A stretch of DNA of 21,175 nt from SKGA01 sp051819745 (GCA_051819745.1 JBNJGO010000013.1:1-21175), one strand, 5' to 3'. Positions 7,212 to 13,970 are shown, counted from the stretch's first letter. Notes: generated by a model not told the origin, from the letters alone. Numbers and translations are program-made.

Positions 7212-7245
7212 TCCGTCCATGTATGTATCGTGTGTGAGGTGATGA

Positions 7246-7740
7246 GTGATTTTGCTATTTTGTTCTGGAACTAAATCCACTAAAGGCCAATCGTCTATAG
7301 AATATCTTTTTATTGTGGCAATCGCATTACTGCTCATTGTTCCAGGAACAGCTCTTTTCTACCAACATTCAAGAAATTCGCAACAATCGATAGAACATTC
7401 TCAATTGTCGACAACAGGTTATGATTTAATCAAGACTGGTGAGATGATTTATTCAATTGGTGAAAATTCTTGGCAGACGATTGAAATAACTTTTCCTGAA
7501 AGCGTCCATTCACTCACTGCTTACACTGTTAATAATAGTCTTAGCGAACTAGAGCTAACTTATGGTTCAAAGCCATATTCTCATATTGTCTTTTTCACAA
7601 GTAACCCTCTTCTCAATTCAACAGCCAATAATGCTTCATCTTGTTTTGAGGGTTGTCCTATACCAATACATACTGGTTTGACCTCAATTCGAGTAGAATC
7701 AGGAACTTCGGGTGAGATACGATATCGCGTCATAGATTAG
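7246..7740 (+). CDS. archaeal pilin-like secreted protein (class III signal peptide)
   Basis: A 164-residue protein with the archaeal type IV pilin signal: residues 11-34 read S-T-K-G-Q-S-S-I-E-Y-L followed by a hydrophobic helix (FIVAIALLLIVPG). The K-G|Q-S-S-I-E pattern is the prepilin peptidase (EppA/FlaK-type) site, with processing expected before the Q. The rest is a beta-rich extracytoplasmic domain with several N-x-S/T sequons and a C-x3-C pair near residue 131 (SCFEGC). The start is GTG at 7246 after GAGGTGATG; an ATG at 7242 is out of frame and gives only ten codons. The second pilin-like gene overlaps its 3' end, so the two are probably co-translated components of one surface structure. 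Confidence 0.82.
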   Translation: MILLFCSGTKSTKGQSSIEYLFIVAIALLLIVPGTALFYQHSRNSQQSIEHSQLSTTGYDLIKTGEMIYSIGENSWQTIEITFPESVHSLTAYTVNNSLSELELTYGSKPYSHIVFFTSNPLLNSTANNASSCFEGCPIPIHTGLTSIRVESGTSGEIRYRVID

Positions 7741-8285
7741 TTGGTCGTCGAGGTCAAGGATCGATAGAATTTATTATTCTCGTTTCCTTTATGGTATTAG
7801 TTTTCTTTGGTTTCTTTGCAATCATACAAAATAAGATTGTTGAAGTCAACGAAGAACAGAATCGAGAAATCCTTAAGGAGATGAATGTGATTGTTCTCTC
7901 AGAAGTTTCGCTTGCTAGAGATGCACACGCTGATTATTCTCATTCATTTACCTTACCTTCACTTTCTGACACTAGATATACTATAGACTTGCTCGAATCG
8001 AGAGAGCTTGTTTCTTCGTTTCAATCAAGATCATATGTTAATTTTTTAGAAACAAATGTTACTGGGGAGTTTAATGATCCTCAGCTCAATAGAACTAACA
8101 CATTATACAAAGTTGATGGTATTATTCATTTAGAAAATGGTTCTGTATATGATTCTAATCTTAATGGTATTTTCTTAAATGTTGATCCTGAACTATGTTA
8201 TTATTGTAATCAATTAGATGGAAATTGTTCTCAAGTACCTGCTCAACATATCGATCGTTGTGGAAATCATACTCCTTTCTCATAA
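7722..8285 (+). CDS. second pilin-like secreted protein, non-standard start codon
   Basis: The class III signal R-R-G-Q-G-S-I-E-F-I-I-L-V lies upstream of the first in-frame ATG (7791), which would begin in the middle of the signal helix. The frame is open back only to a TGA at 7713-7715, and there is no ATG, GTG or TTG between that stop and the signal. The best-placed codon is ATA at 7722, seven to eight bases after GGGTGA (7710-7715), giving ?-S-R-H-R-L-V-G-R-R-G-Q. I annotate from there, overlapping the upstream pilin gene by 19 nt. The mature part is a helix plus an extracytoplasmic domain with N-x-S/T sequons and four cysteines near the end (CYYCNQLDGNC…C). A sequencing error in this stretch cannot be excluded. 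Confidence 0.72.
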   Translation: MSRHRLVGRRGQGSIEFIILVSFMVLVFFGFFAIIQNKIVEVNEEQNREILKEMNVIVLSEVSLARDAHADYSHSFTLPSLSDTRYTIDLLESRELVSSFQSRSYVNFLETNVTGEFNDPQLNRTNTLYKVDGIIHLENGSVYDSNLNGIFLNVDPELCYYCNQLDGNCSQVPAQHIDRCGNHTPFS

Positions 8286-8352
8286 TAACTCTGTCGTATC
8301 TGTTATTTGGGTTTAATTATTCTTTGTTAGAAAAAACATGCTCCTGTCGGGA

Positions 8353-8397
8353 CTTTCATACAGTGATTGGCGTGTAAGATACTGTCGATCTGCTGAT
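8353..8397 (-). other. 45-nt T-loop intron (59/60) of tRNA-Glu
   Basis: The splice sites form a 3-4-3 bulge-helix-bulge: T-stem TCGGG/CCCGA, 3' bulge AGT, four-pair helix TTCA/TGAA, 5' bulge AAA, then an inner helix pairing T-CAG with CTG-T-A with one bulged base. Cutting after the second base of each bulge leaves exon ends TTCAAA and T, rebuilding a seven-base TTCAAAT loop. It matches the tRNA-Lys intron at 40 of 45 positions, including the last 26. Confidence 0.9.
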
Positions 8398-8418
8398 TTT
8401 GAACCCGAGTCCCGGCCT

Positions 8419-8451
8419 TTCTTTTGCCAAAAGAGGTTGTCTTCAAGGCAT
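8419..8451 (-). other. 33-nt canonical 37/38 intron of tRNA-Glu
   Basis: The splice sites fold as bulge-helix-bulge: outer helix CGGCC/GGCCG, 3' bulge AAA, central CTCT/AAAG with one C-A mismatch at wobble base 34, 5' bulge CGA, inner helix TGCC/GGCA. Cutting gives …CTCTCG joined to AGGCCG. Confidence 0.88.
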
Positions 8452-8552
8452 CGAGAGGGCCGGATGATTGGCCGGACTACACCACAGGAGCATTGCAATC
8501 AACTATTTTGAGCTGATAATCGATGTGTAGAGGAGAAGCGAGCCCAAGGGGA

Positions 8553-8597
8553 CTTTCATACAGTGATTGGCGTGTAAGTCACTGCCGATCGACTGAT
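8553..8597 (-). other. 45-nt T-loop intron (59/60) of tRNA-Lys
   Basis: Same length, position and splice-site structure as the tRNA-Glu T-loop intron (helix TTCA/TGAA, bulges AAA and AGT). The five differences lie at intron positions 6, 7, 13, 18 and 19, all away from the splice sites. The inner helix here extends to ATCAGT pairing with ACTG-T-AT. Confidence 0.9.
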
Positions 8598-8619
8598 TTT
8601 GAACCCCTGACCTTCCGGT

Positions 8620-8652
8620 TTCTTTTTCACTTGCAATTGCTTGCAAACAGTT
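8620..8652 (-). other. 33-nt canonical 37/38 intron of tRNA-Lys
   Basis: Outer helix TCCGG/CCGGA, 3' bulge AAA, central CTCT/AAAG with the same C-A mismatch at base 34 as in tRNA-Glu, 5' bulge TAA. The inner helix is imperfect (AC/GT and TTGC/GCAA). Apart from its A-rich 3' end this intron does not resemble the tRNA-Glu 37/38 intron in sequence. Confidence 0.85.
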
Positions 8653-8719
8653 TAAGAGCCGGATGCTATACCATGCTAAGCCATGGGCTCCTCTGAATTT
8701 TATCTGGAACAATAGAAGT

Positions 8720-8729
8720 ATTTATAAAT
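8720..8729 (-). promoter_or_regulatory. TATA box of the tRNA-Lys/tRNA-Glu unit
   Basis: ATTTATAAAT, a palindrome centred about 34 nt before the first base of tRNA-Lys. It is the only convincing TATA element serving the two tRNA genes. Confidence 0.55.
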
Positions 8730-8822
8730 GTTCTTTTTACCCTATTTATTTATATGTTTTTTTGTAACTATTTTTTTGGAAAACACATTGTGACTACTGC
8801 TAAAAGACAAAAAAATCGAAAC

Positions 8823-8832
8823 ATTTAAAAAT
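8823..8832 (+). promoter_or_regulatory. TATA box of the large surface-protein gene
   Basis: ATTTAAAAAT, predicting a start near 8854 and a leader of about 55 nt ending in AAGGTGAT (8896-8903), six bases before the ATG at 8910. This long, Shine-Dalgarno-bearing leader contrasts with the leaderless genes nearby. Confidence 0.5.
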
Positions 8833-8909
8833 GTCCTCTTCTTTCTTTTCATTAATCAGTGATAATATTCACAGAAATAAAAAAATAATTAACTAAAGGT
8901 GATATAAAA

Positions 8910-11459
8910 ATGATGGAATCAATACAAAGATTTCTCTCGATATTTGTTGTTGTGGTTCTGCTAGCAAGTGGCTCAGCTCTCGCAATGACTAATTTTCATG
9001 TAGATGCATTTTATGGTACAATCTCAAGTGGTCAACAATCGGACTCTATGGTTCTTGGTGAATCAACCACTTACTCCGCATATGCACTTTCGGAAACAAA
9101 CGATTTCCTTCTCGATGTTTTTCTTTCAGATCAGCCTTGTGATCAAAATAATCAAGATATAATGGTTGAAAATAATGTTCAACCTTCTTTTGATGGTTCA
9201 TTTGGTATTTACGAAGCTGAATTGAAAGAAGAAACTATTCAAGCAACAATCGCACAACCAGGTTCTTACAACCTATGCTTTTTTATGGAAGGTGTAAATG
9301 GGGATTATACTGACTCAACTGAACTTGAATTCAGTATTGAAAATGATGTTCCTGAATTTGATACTTCTATGGTGACTGATTTTCAAATGAATACAACTGA
9401 TGGTCAAACTATGTTGTTATCTTCATTATCTGATTATGTAACTAATCTTGATGATGGTGCACTTACTTTTGATATTACCTCAAACTCAGACAATTCAGTT
9501 GTAACTTGTGATGTCTCTTCAGGAGATCTAGTTTGCACACCTCAATCTCAAGGAACTGCTCAAATTACTGTTCAAGTAACTGATGATTTCGGTGCGTATG
9601 ATGAAAAAATGTTTTCAGTTGAAGTAATCGAAACTATTCTACCTCCGGTCAATACTGCACCTTATTTCCAAGGACTTACAACAAGCTATACTTACAACTC
9701 TTCACAAGGTATGGGAACAATTTTTTCGACCGACTTGTTGGCCCACGCATACGATGATGAGAATGACACATTGTCGTTTTCGTTCTCAGAAAATTCTCCT
9801 GATATTGATTGTATGATGCCTTCAAGCTATAGTGGAAATGAATATGTATTGTCTTGCTCCTATGTTGGAGACGGTCAAGCAAATTCTGCTTGTGTTGATG
9901 TCACTGTTAGCGATGGTTCGCTTTCAGATTCAGAAAATATCTGTGTGACTATTCTAGAAGATACTTCTGGTGATGACAATAATACGGGTGAAGACAACGA
10001 AACTTATGTTGATCCACAAGCAGTGATTGATGCTCCTGATTCAATACAAGCTGGACAACAAGTGTTCTTTGATGCTGGAGACTCAACTGTAGATTCTGAT
10101 CTTCAATTGACAGATTATGAATGGGTTATTGATGAAGTATCTTACTCTGGTGAAGAAGTATCACATACTTTTACCTCGTCAGGAATCTATGATGTTTCGT
10201 TAACGGTGACTGATAGTGATGGACAACAAGATACTGCTCAAACTACAGTGCAAGTCTACTCACCTCAAGACGTTGATTTACAGGTTGAGTATATCAAAAT
10301 AGATGGGGAAGTTCATGATCCATATGATACTACTGATGAAGTTCTTCGTGTAGATCGTGGTCAAACACTACCTATCAAAGTGAGAGTTCATGCAAACAGT
10401 GATGTTGAAGATGTTCAAATCTCTGCAAAACTAGCTGGTTACGAATACAGTCAATACGAACAAGATGATATCTTTCAAATGTCGGATGTTTTTGATCTTG
10501 ATGCTAACCGGTGGGATACTACCGAATTAGAACTTAGAGTTCCAATGAAAGTAGCTGTCGGTGATGTAAAACTTCGACTATATGTTGAAGATAAAAACAG
10601 CAATGCATTTATCAAAGAATATAATCTTGATATCGAAGGAACTGCAGACAATCAAGCTGTTCAAATAAGAGAAGCATACTTAAGTCCATCAAATGAAGTA
10701 TTGCCTGGACGAGCACTCTCTGCTCTTGTAAAGGTTGAAAACTTCGGAAATGTTCCACTTGATGATGTTTCATTGACTGCGGAAGTTCCAGAACTTAATA
10801 TTCGAGATGTTGAAACTCTTGATGAACTTGAAGTAGATGAAAAGGAAACTTTTGAAAAAATCTTACTGCGATTCCCAAAAGATACTGCTGCTGGTGACTA
10901 CGAAGTTACTTATACAGTGAGTTTTGATGAATACGAACAAACAACTATGACTGACACAGTAACTGTTCTTGAGTCTACTGCTCAAGATAGTGGTTCTGAA
11001 AAAACAGTCATAAATGTTCCGCAATCAAACCAAGTTGCAGTTGGTGGAACAGGGGCGGTTTATCCAGTTACAATCTCTAATAATGGTGTTTCTTCAACAT
11101 CGTACCAATTATCTGTTATGGGTGTTGGTGACTGGGGTTCATACCGGATCGATCCAAATCCTGTTGTTGTCGTTCCTGCTGGTGAAACAGAAACTGCTTA
11201 TTTATACGTTTCAGCAAATGAAGGTGGAGCAAATGGTGTAAAATCCTTCTCTCTTCAAATCGCTGGTGATAATAACGATGTGGAAACTGTTTCCTTGAAT
11301 GCTGCTCTTACTGGCGGATCTGACTCTTCAGATTCGAACTCTAACGCTGTTTTCATCGTTTTAGGAGCGATTCTTTTTGCAGGAATTGTTGCAATTATAG
11401 TGTATCAAGTAGTTAAATCAAATAAACCTTCATCTAATGATGAAGAAGAATTCTACTGA
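8910..11459 (+). CDS. large secreted, membrane-anchored surface protein with PKD domain
   Basis: 849 residues. Residues 1-25 are a Sec-type signal peptide (…FVVVVLLASGSALA|MT). Then come beta-rich, acidic domains: about 30-145; a cadherin/Ig-like repeat at about 148-240 and a second at about 248-350, both with TSN/SDG and C…C features; an acidic linker (DDNNTGEDNET); a PKD domain at about 370-449 (A-G-Q-Q-V-F-F-D-A-G-D-S … SHTFTSSGIYDVSLTVTDSDG); and two or three domains resembling the NEW3/CARDB class (about 575-675 and 690-800, e.g. LVKVENFGNVPLDDVSL). A C-terminal membrane helix at about 815-837 is followed by a charged cytoplasmic end. Many N-x-S/T sequons suggest glycosylation. Likely an adhesin or envelope component; two ATG codons begin it (8910, 8913). 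Confidence 0.88.
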   Translation: MMESIQRFLSIFVVVVLLASGSALAMTNFHVDAFYGTISSGQQSDSMVLGESTTYSAYALSETNDFLLDVFLSDQPCDQNNQDIMVENNVQPSFDGSFGIYEAELKEETIQATIAQPGSYNLCFFMEGVNGDYTDSTELEFSIENDVPEFDTSMVTDFQMNTTDGQTMLLSSLSDYVTNLDDGALTFDITSNSDNSVVTCDVSSGDLVCTPQSQGTAQITVQVTDDFGAYDEKMFSVEVIETILPPVNTAPYFQGLTTSYTYNSSQGMGTIFSTDLLAHAYDDENDTLSFSFSENSPDIDCMMPSSYSGNEYVLSCSYVGDGQANSACVDVTVSDGSLSDSENICVTILEDTSGDDNNTGEDNETYVDPQAVIDAPDSIQAGQQVFFDAGDSTVDSDLQLTDYEWVIDEVSYSGEEVSHTFTSSGIYDVSLTVTDSDGQQDTAQTTVQVYSPQDVDLQVEYIKIDGEVHDPYDTTDEVLRVDRGQTLPIKVRVHANSDVEDVQISAKLAGYEYSQYEQDDIFQMSDVFDLDANRWDTTELELRVPMKVAVGDVKLRLYVEDKNSNAFIKEYNLDIEGTADNQAVQIREAYLSPSNEVLPGRALSALVKVENFGNVPLDDVSLTAEVPELNIRDVETLDELEVDEKETFEKILLRFPKDTAAGDYEVTYTVSFDEYEQTTMTDTVTVLESTAQDSGSEKTVINVPQSNQVAVGGTGAVYPVTISNNGVSSTSYQLSVMGVGDWGSYRIDPNPVVVVPAGETETAYLYVSANEGGANGVKSFSLQIAGDNNDVETVSLNAALTGGSDSSDSNSNAVFIVLGAILFAGIVAIIVYQVVKSNKPSSNDEEEFY

Positions 11460-11464
11460 TTCGC

Positions 11465-11520
11465 TTAGTTTGTTTTTTTATTTTTTTTTTATTGTTTCTC
11501 CTTTTTCTTATTGTTTCTTT
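11465..11520 (+). terminator. T-rich terminator after the surface-protein gene
   Basis: Repeated T7-T9 runs begin about ten bases after the TGA at 11457-11459, without a clear hairpin. Confidence 0.5.
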
Positions 11521-11582
11521 CTATAATATATGGTTTTATAGTTCTATTTTTATGCTGTTGTGATTGGTGGTTGAGAGAATAT

Positions 11583-11614
11583 AGTTCTAAAAGATATGCT
11601 TAAACTGTAGAACT
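11583..11614. repeat. inverted repeat AGTTCTA…TAGAACT
   Basis: Arms at 11583-11589 and 11608-11614 are perfect 7-base complements separated by 18 nt, in the gap between two convergent genes. TATAGTTCTA also occurs at 11537-11546. Related words appear in the tfb leader. Confidence 0.45.
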
Positions 11615-11623
11615 GCTTCTTAT

Positions 11624-12232
11624 CTATATGATAATTATTTTGATGAGTTCTGCAACACCATATGCTAGAATGGCTAACACTGGGAAAAAAAGGTACTTAT
11701 AGAATAAAGCTGTAAGGATGGTGTCAAGAGAATTGTTCTTTCCGATATCGGCGCTTGGTTTGAGAAATGTTGTTTTTCGCATTTCTCTTCGTTTTTGTTT
11801 ACTTAGTTTACTTGTTTTCTTTGACTTTTGTGTTCTATTGAATTTAACGCGAGTATGTAGTGCATAAAATAATGCTCCTGAAAGTATGCTAAAAAATGTT
11901 ATCAAGATTGTTATATAAAAATGGGCTTGTGATTGTAGTGATGATATAACGACGAGGCCTGAAAACACTATATAATCTAAAATGTTAAGCTCTCGTTTAT
12001 GCCAAAATAAATAGATAAATCCAAAGCTCAATATGATAAGTGAAATCGCGACGAGGATGGGGAAAAATGCAAAGTATACAACAAACACCAAACTAAAAAT
12101 CAATAGTTGGAAGAAGGGTATGTATTCTTTAACAAGATATATTTCTTCTTTTGACCAATGCGCGAGAAGAGAACCTATTAATAGTCCAAGAAATGAGAGT
12201 ATGATTGTTAATATGTATGTGAACCATTCCAT
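11624..12232 (-). CDS. multi-spanning membrane protein of unknown function (202 aa)
   Basis: About six hydrophobic segments (near residues 4-25, 37-57, 58-78, 84-99, 103-125 and 178-200) with a strongly basic loop at about 127-150 (R/K-rich, SKKTSKLSKQKRREMRKT) that should be cytoplasmic. No family recognised. It lies 34 nt downstream of a pilin-like gene on the same strand, so it may assist assembly or anchoring of that pilin, which is inference only. GAGTGA lies ten bases before the ATG and a TATA-like TTAAATATA about 25 nt upstream within the preceding gene's end, so it may also have its own promoter. Confidence 0.72.
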   Translation of the reverse strand: MEWFTYILTIILSFLGLLIGSLLAHWSKEEIYLVKEYIPFFQLLIFSLVFVVYFAFFPILVAISLIILSFGFIYLFWHKRELNILDYIVFSGLVVISSLQSQAHFYITILITFFSILSGALFYALHTRVKFNRTQKSKKTSKLSKQKRREMRKTTFLKPSADIGKNNSLDTILTALFYKYLFFPVLAILAYGVAELIKIIII

Positions 12233-12266
12233 GACATTTCACTCGATTGTTGTATATTTAATTAAT

Positions 12267-12686
12267 TCACTCTATGTTTTGAGAGCAATTGATTCCTTGT
12301 GCTAATTCAAATTCGTCGCTTCCTATGCCGTATGTATCGTTGAATGGAATGATGTTACCTTCTGTTGTTCGAAGGTAAATGCAGAAATCACCATTGACTT
12401 CCAATTGTTTTTTGAGCAACTCATAGTCTTTTCCTTTAATTGTCTCGAGCTTTGAAAGATTTATCTCTCCATTTTCAGTAACGCATAAATCATTTTCCGC
12501 GACATCGCAATCAAGAGTATTACTTATAGTCTGAGCTTCTTTTGATAATTCTTCAGCTTGATCATCTTCATCATTATTATTATTTGATAGATAGGCATAG
12601 AATATTCCTATGATGACAATGAATAGCACGACTGCTATGATGAGATCGAATGACCATGTTTGTCCTGTTTTATTAAGAAATGACAC
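12267..12686 (-). CDS. archaeal pilin-like protein (GQTWSFDL signal)
   Basis: An N-terminal K-T-G-Q-T-W-S-F-D-L-I-I-A motif precedes a 20-residue hydrophobic helix (VVLFIVIIGIFYAYL), a class III/type IV pilin-like arrangement frequent in DPANN genomes. An acidic N/D/E linker and a small extracytoplasmic domain with four cysteines follow. Two in-frame GTG codons are possible, 12695 and 12686. The Shine-Dalgarno AAAGGTG overlaps the first, so I use the second, which gives M-S-F-L-N-K-T-G-Q and 139 residues. A TATA-like element near 12724-12733 predicts transcription start around 12703. The multi-spanning membrane protein follows in the same direction. Confidence 0.8.
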   Translation of the reverse strand: MSFLNKTGQTWSFDLIIAVVLFIVIIGIFYAYLSNNNNDEDDQAEELSKEAQTISNTLDCDVAENDLCVTENGEINLSKLETIKGKDYELLKKQLEVNGDFCIYLRTTEGNIIPFNDTYGIGSDEFELAQGINCSQNIE

Positions 12687-12824
12687 TGCACACACCTTTA
12701 TTACATTCGTATACTTTAATCGTCTTTAAAAAGTTTTTGTATTCCTTACATGAGTAATATTTTTTTAATTTTATTTATATATGTTTAGTAAATTTTATAA
12801 AAAAAAGCTGATTTTACCGAAAGT

Positions 12825-12858
12825 TTTATAAATTAGTTGTTCTGTCTCTTTATATATT
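12825..12858 (+). promoter_or_regulatory. two TATA-like boxes ahead of tfb
   Basis: TTTATAAAT-like sequence at 12825-12833 and TTTATATATT at 12849-12858 (another, TTTTATAAA, near 12793). They imply alternative starts and leaders of roughly 55-80 nt, unusual beside the leaderless genes of this window. Confidence 0.45.
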
Positions 12859-12867
12859 ATTATTGTA

Positions 12868-12888
12868 AGAACTATAGAATGCAGTTCT
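12868..12888 (+). promoter_or_regulatory. inverted repeat in the tfb leader
   Basis: AGAACT (12868-12873) and AGTTCT (12883-12888) are perfect complements with a 9-nt spacer, extendable by two pairs past one bulged A. It sits between the TATA boxes and the start codon, so it could be an operator or an mRNA hairpin. Confidence 0.4.
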
Positions 12889-12935
12889 ACTGTTGTATTG
12901 CTTGTTCTATCGTTCATATTTTTCAGGGGGGAAAT

Positions 12936-13874
12936 ATGCCATCATTTGTTAAACGTTGTCCGGAATGTGGGAGCTTAGATTTATCTCATAATAAAGAAAA
13001 AGGAGAAATCATTTGTAAAGAATGTGGTCTTGTTATTGAAGACAAGATGGTTGATTTTGATCAAGAATGGAGAGAATTCGATAGTGAATCAGCTGCTAAA
13101 AAGCGTCGAACAGGAGCTCCATCAACGTACACTCAATTTGATCAAGGTCTCGGAACTGATGTCGGTCGAAAAGCTGATCTTTACAAATTTGGCGGGAAGA
13201 GCAAAAATAAATTCTTTCGATTGCGAAAATGGCAACAACGAATTTCAACTGCTATAGAACGAAATTTAAAATTAGCGCTCTCTGAACTCAAAAGAGTCTC
13301 TTCATTCTTACGATTACCAAGCAGTGTGGAAGAAGAAGCGAGTAGAATATACACGTTAGCTGTCCAGAAGGGTCTCGTTCGAGGTCGAAGTATGGAATCG
13401 GTCGTTTCAGGAGCATTATATGCTGCGTGCCGTCGACATGATGTTCCACGAACACTTGATGAACTTAGCGAAGCGAGCGGTATTGAGAAAAAAGAGATTG
13501 GACGAACATATCGTTTTATCACACGAGAATTAGGTATTAAGATTATGCCAAGCAATCCTGCAGATTACATTGCACGATTCGCAAGCGCTCTCAAACTCAG
13601 TGCGGAAACACAAAGTCGAAGTGTTGAAATAATTGAAAAAGCGCAAAGTGTAGAACTAACAAGTGGTCGAGGACCAACAGGAATTGCAGCTGCTGCTCTT
13701 TATGTTGCAGCACTTATTAATGGTGAGAAGCGAACACAACGAGAAGTAGCAGATATTGCGGGTGTTACTGAAGTAACTATTCGAAACCGTTACAAAGAAC
13801 TTCTTGACGAACTAGAACTTGAAAAGGAAATCAAGAAAGTCAAGAAGAAAAAAGGAAAAGACGCAGTTGCATAA
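12936..13874 (+). CDS. tfb: transcription initiation factor IIB (TFB)
   Basis: Bridges TBP-TATA DNA and RNA polymerase during archaeal initiation. Numbering from the ATG at 12936 (312 aa, normal length): zinc ribbon with C8, C11, C27 and C30 (CPEC…CKEC); B-reader/linker at about 36-75 with D-Q-E-W-R-E-F-D; first cyclin fold at about 110-205 (ALSELKR…RIYTLAVQKGLVRGRS…ALYAACRRHDVPRTLDEL); second cyclin fold at about 210-300 (PADYIARFASAL…GPTGIAAAALYVAA…TQREVADIAGVTEVTIRNRYKEL), whose last helix-turn-helix contacts the BRE; basic C-terminal tail. An upstream TTG or GTG would add residues with no counterpart; CAGGGGGGAAAT just before this ATG is the ribosome-binding site. A winged-helix-like gene follows on the same strand. 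Confidence 0.97.
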   Translation: MPSFVKRCPECGSLDLSHNKEKGEIICKECGLVIEDKMVDFDQEWREFDSESAAKKRRTGAPSTYTQFDQGLGTDVGRKADLYKFGGKSKNKFFRLRKWQQRISTAIERNLKLALSELKRVSSFLRLPSSVEEEASRIYTLAVQKGLVRGRSMESVVSGALYAACRRHDVPRTLDELSEASGIEKKEIGRTYRFITRELGIKIMPSNPADYIARFASALKLSAETQSRSVEIIEKAQSVELTSGRGPTGIAAAALYVAALINGEKRTQREVADIAGVTEVTIRNRYKELLDELELEKEIKKVKKKKGKDAVA

Positions 13875-13878
13875 TTAT

Positions 13879-13970
13879 TATTTTGCTTTTTTATTTATTC
13901 TTCTTATTCTTTTTATGGTATTTTTTCTATTATATTCTTTTGTTTTCTATCATTTCATATTATATTTTTT
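13879..13970 (+). terminator. T-rich tract after tfb
   Basis: A long pyrimidine-rich, T-dominated stretch starting just after the TAA of tfb. The rest of the tfb-to-14078 gap holds only the promoter of the next gene. Open frames here are low-complexity F/Y/L and not credible as proteins. Confidence 0.45.

Larger units (their letters stand above)
8339..8491 (-). tRNA. tRNA-Glu (anticodon CTC) with two introns, one in the T-loop
   Basis: Minus strand: acceptor GCTCCTG/CAGGAGC with discriminator A; D-arm GTGTAGTCCGGCCAATCAT, typical of archaeal tRNA-Glu; anticodon stem CGGCC/GGCCG with loop CTCTCG…A. A 33-nt intron (8419-8451) lies at the canonical 37/38 site and a 45-nt intron (8353-8397) splits the T-loop as TTCAAA…T between positions 59 and 60, inside T-stem TCGGG/CCCGA. 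Removing both leaves 75 nt, the normal length without CCA. CCA is not encoded and a T6 run follows the 3' end. No TATA box lies between it and tRNA-Lys, so the two are probably one precursor. Confidence 0.93.
8539..8690 (-). tRNA. tRNA-Lys (anticodon CTT) with two introns, one in the T-loop
   Basis: Minus strand: acceptor GAGCCCA/TGGGCTC with discriminator G, as usual for archaeal tRNA-Lys; D-arm GCT/AGC; anticodon stem TCCGG/CCGGA with loop CTCTTA…A. A 33-nt intron (8620-8652) lies at 37/38 and a 45-nt intron (8553-8597) at 59/60 in the T-loop within T-stem AGGGG/CCCCT. The spliced product is 74 nt without CCA. A TATA box lies about 34 nt upstream (8720-8729). There is no T-run at the 3' end; tRNA-Glu starts 47 nt further on, consistent with a dicistronic transcript. 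Confidence 0.93.

Noticed and set aside
8339..8690. tRNA pseudogenes with disrupted T-arms
   Set aside because: Both disruptions have the same length and position, form proper bulge-helix-bulge sites and splice to perfect T-loops; decay would not produce that.
8313..8712. Minus-strand ORFs across the tRNA genes
   Set aside because: They are frames through tRNA exons and introns, which are fully explained by cloverleaf and splice-site structure.
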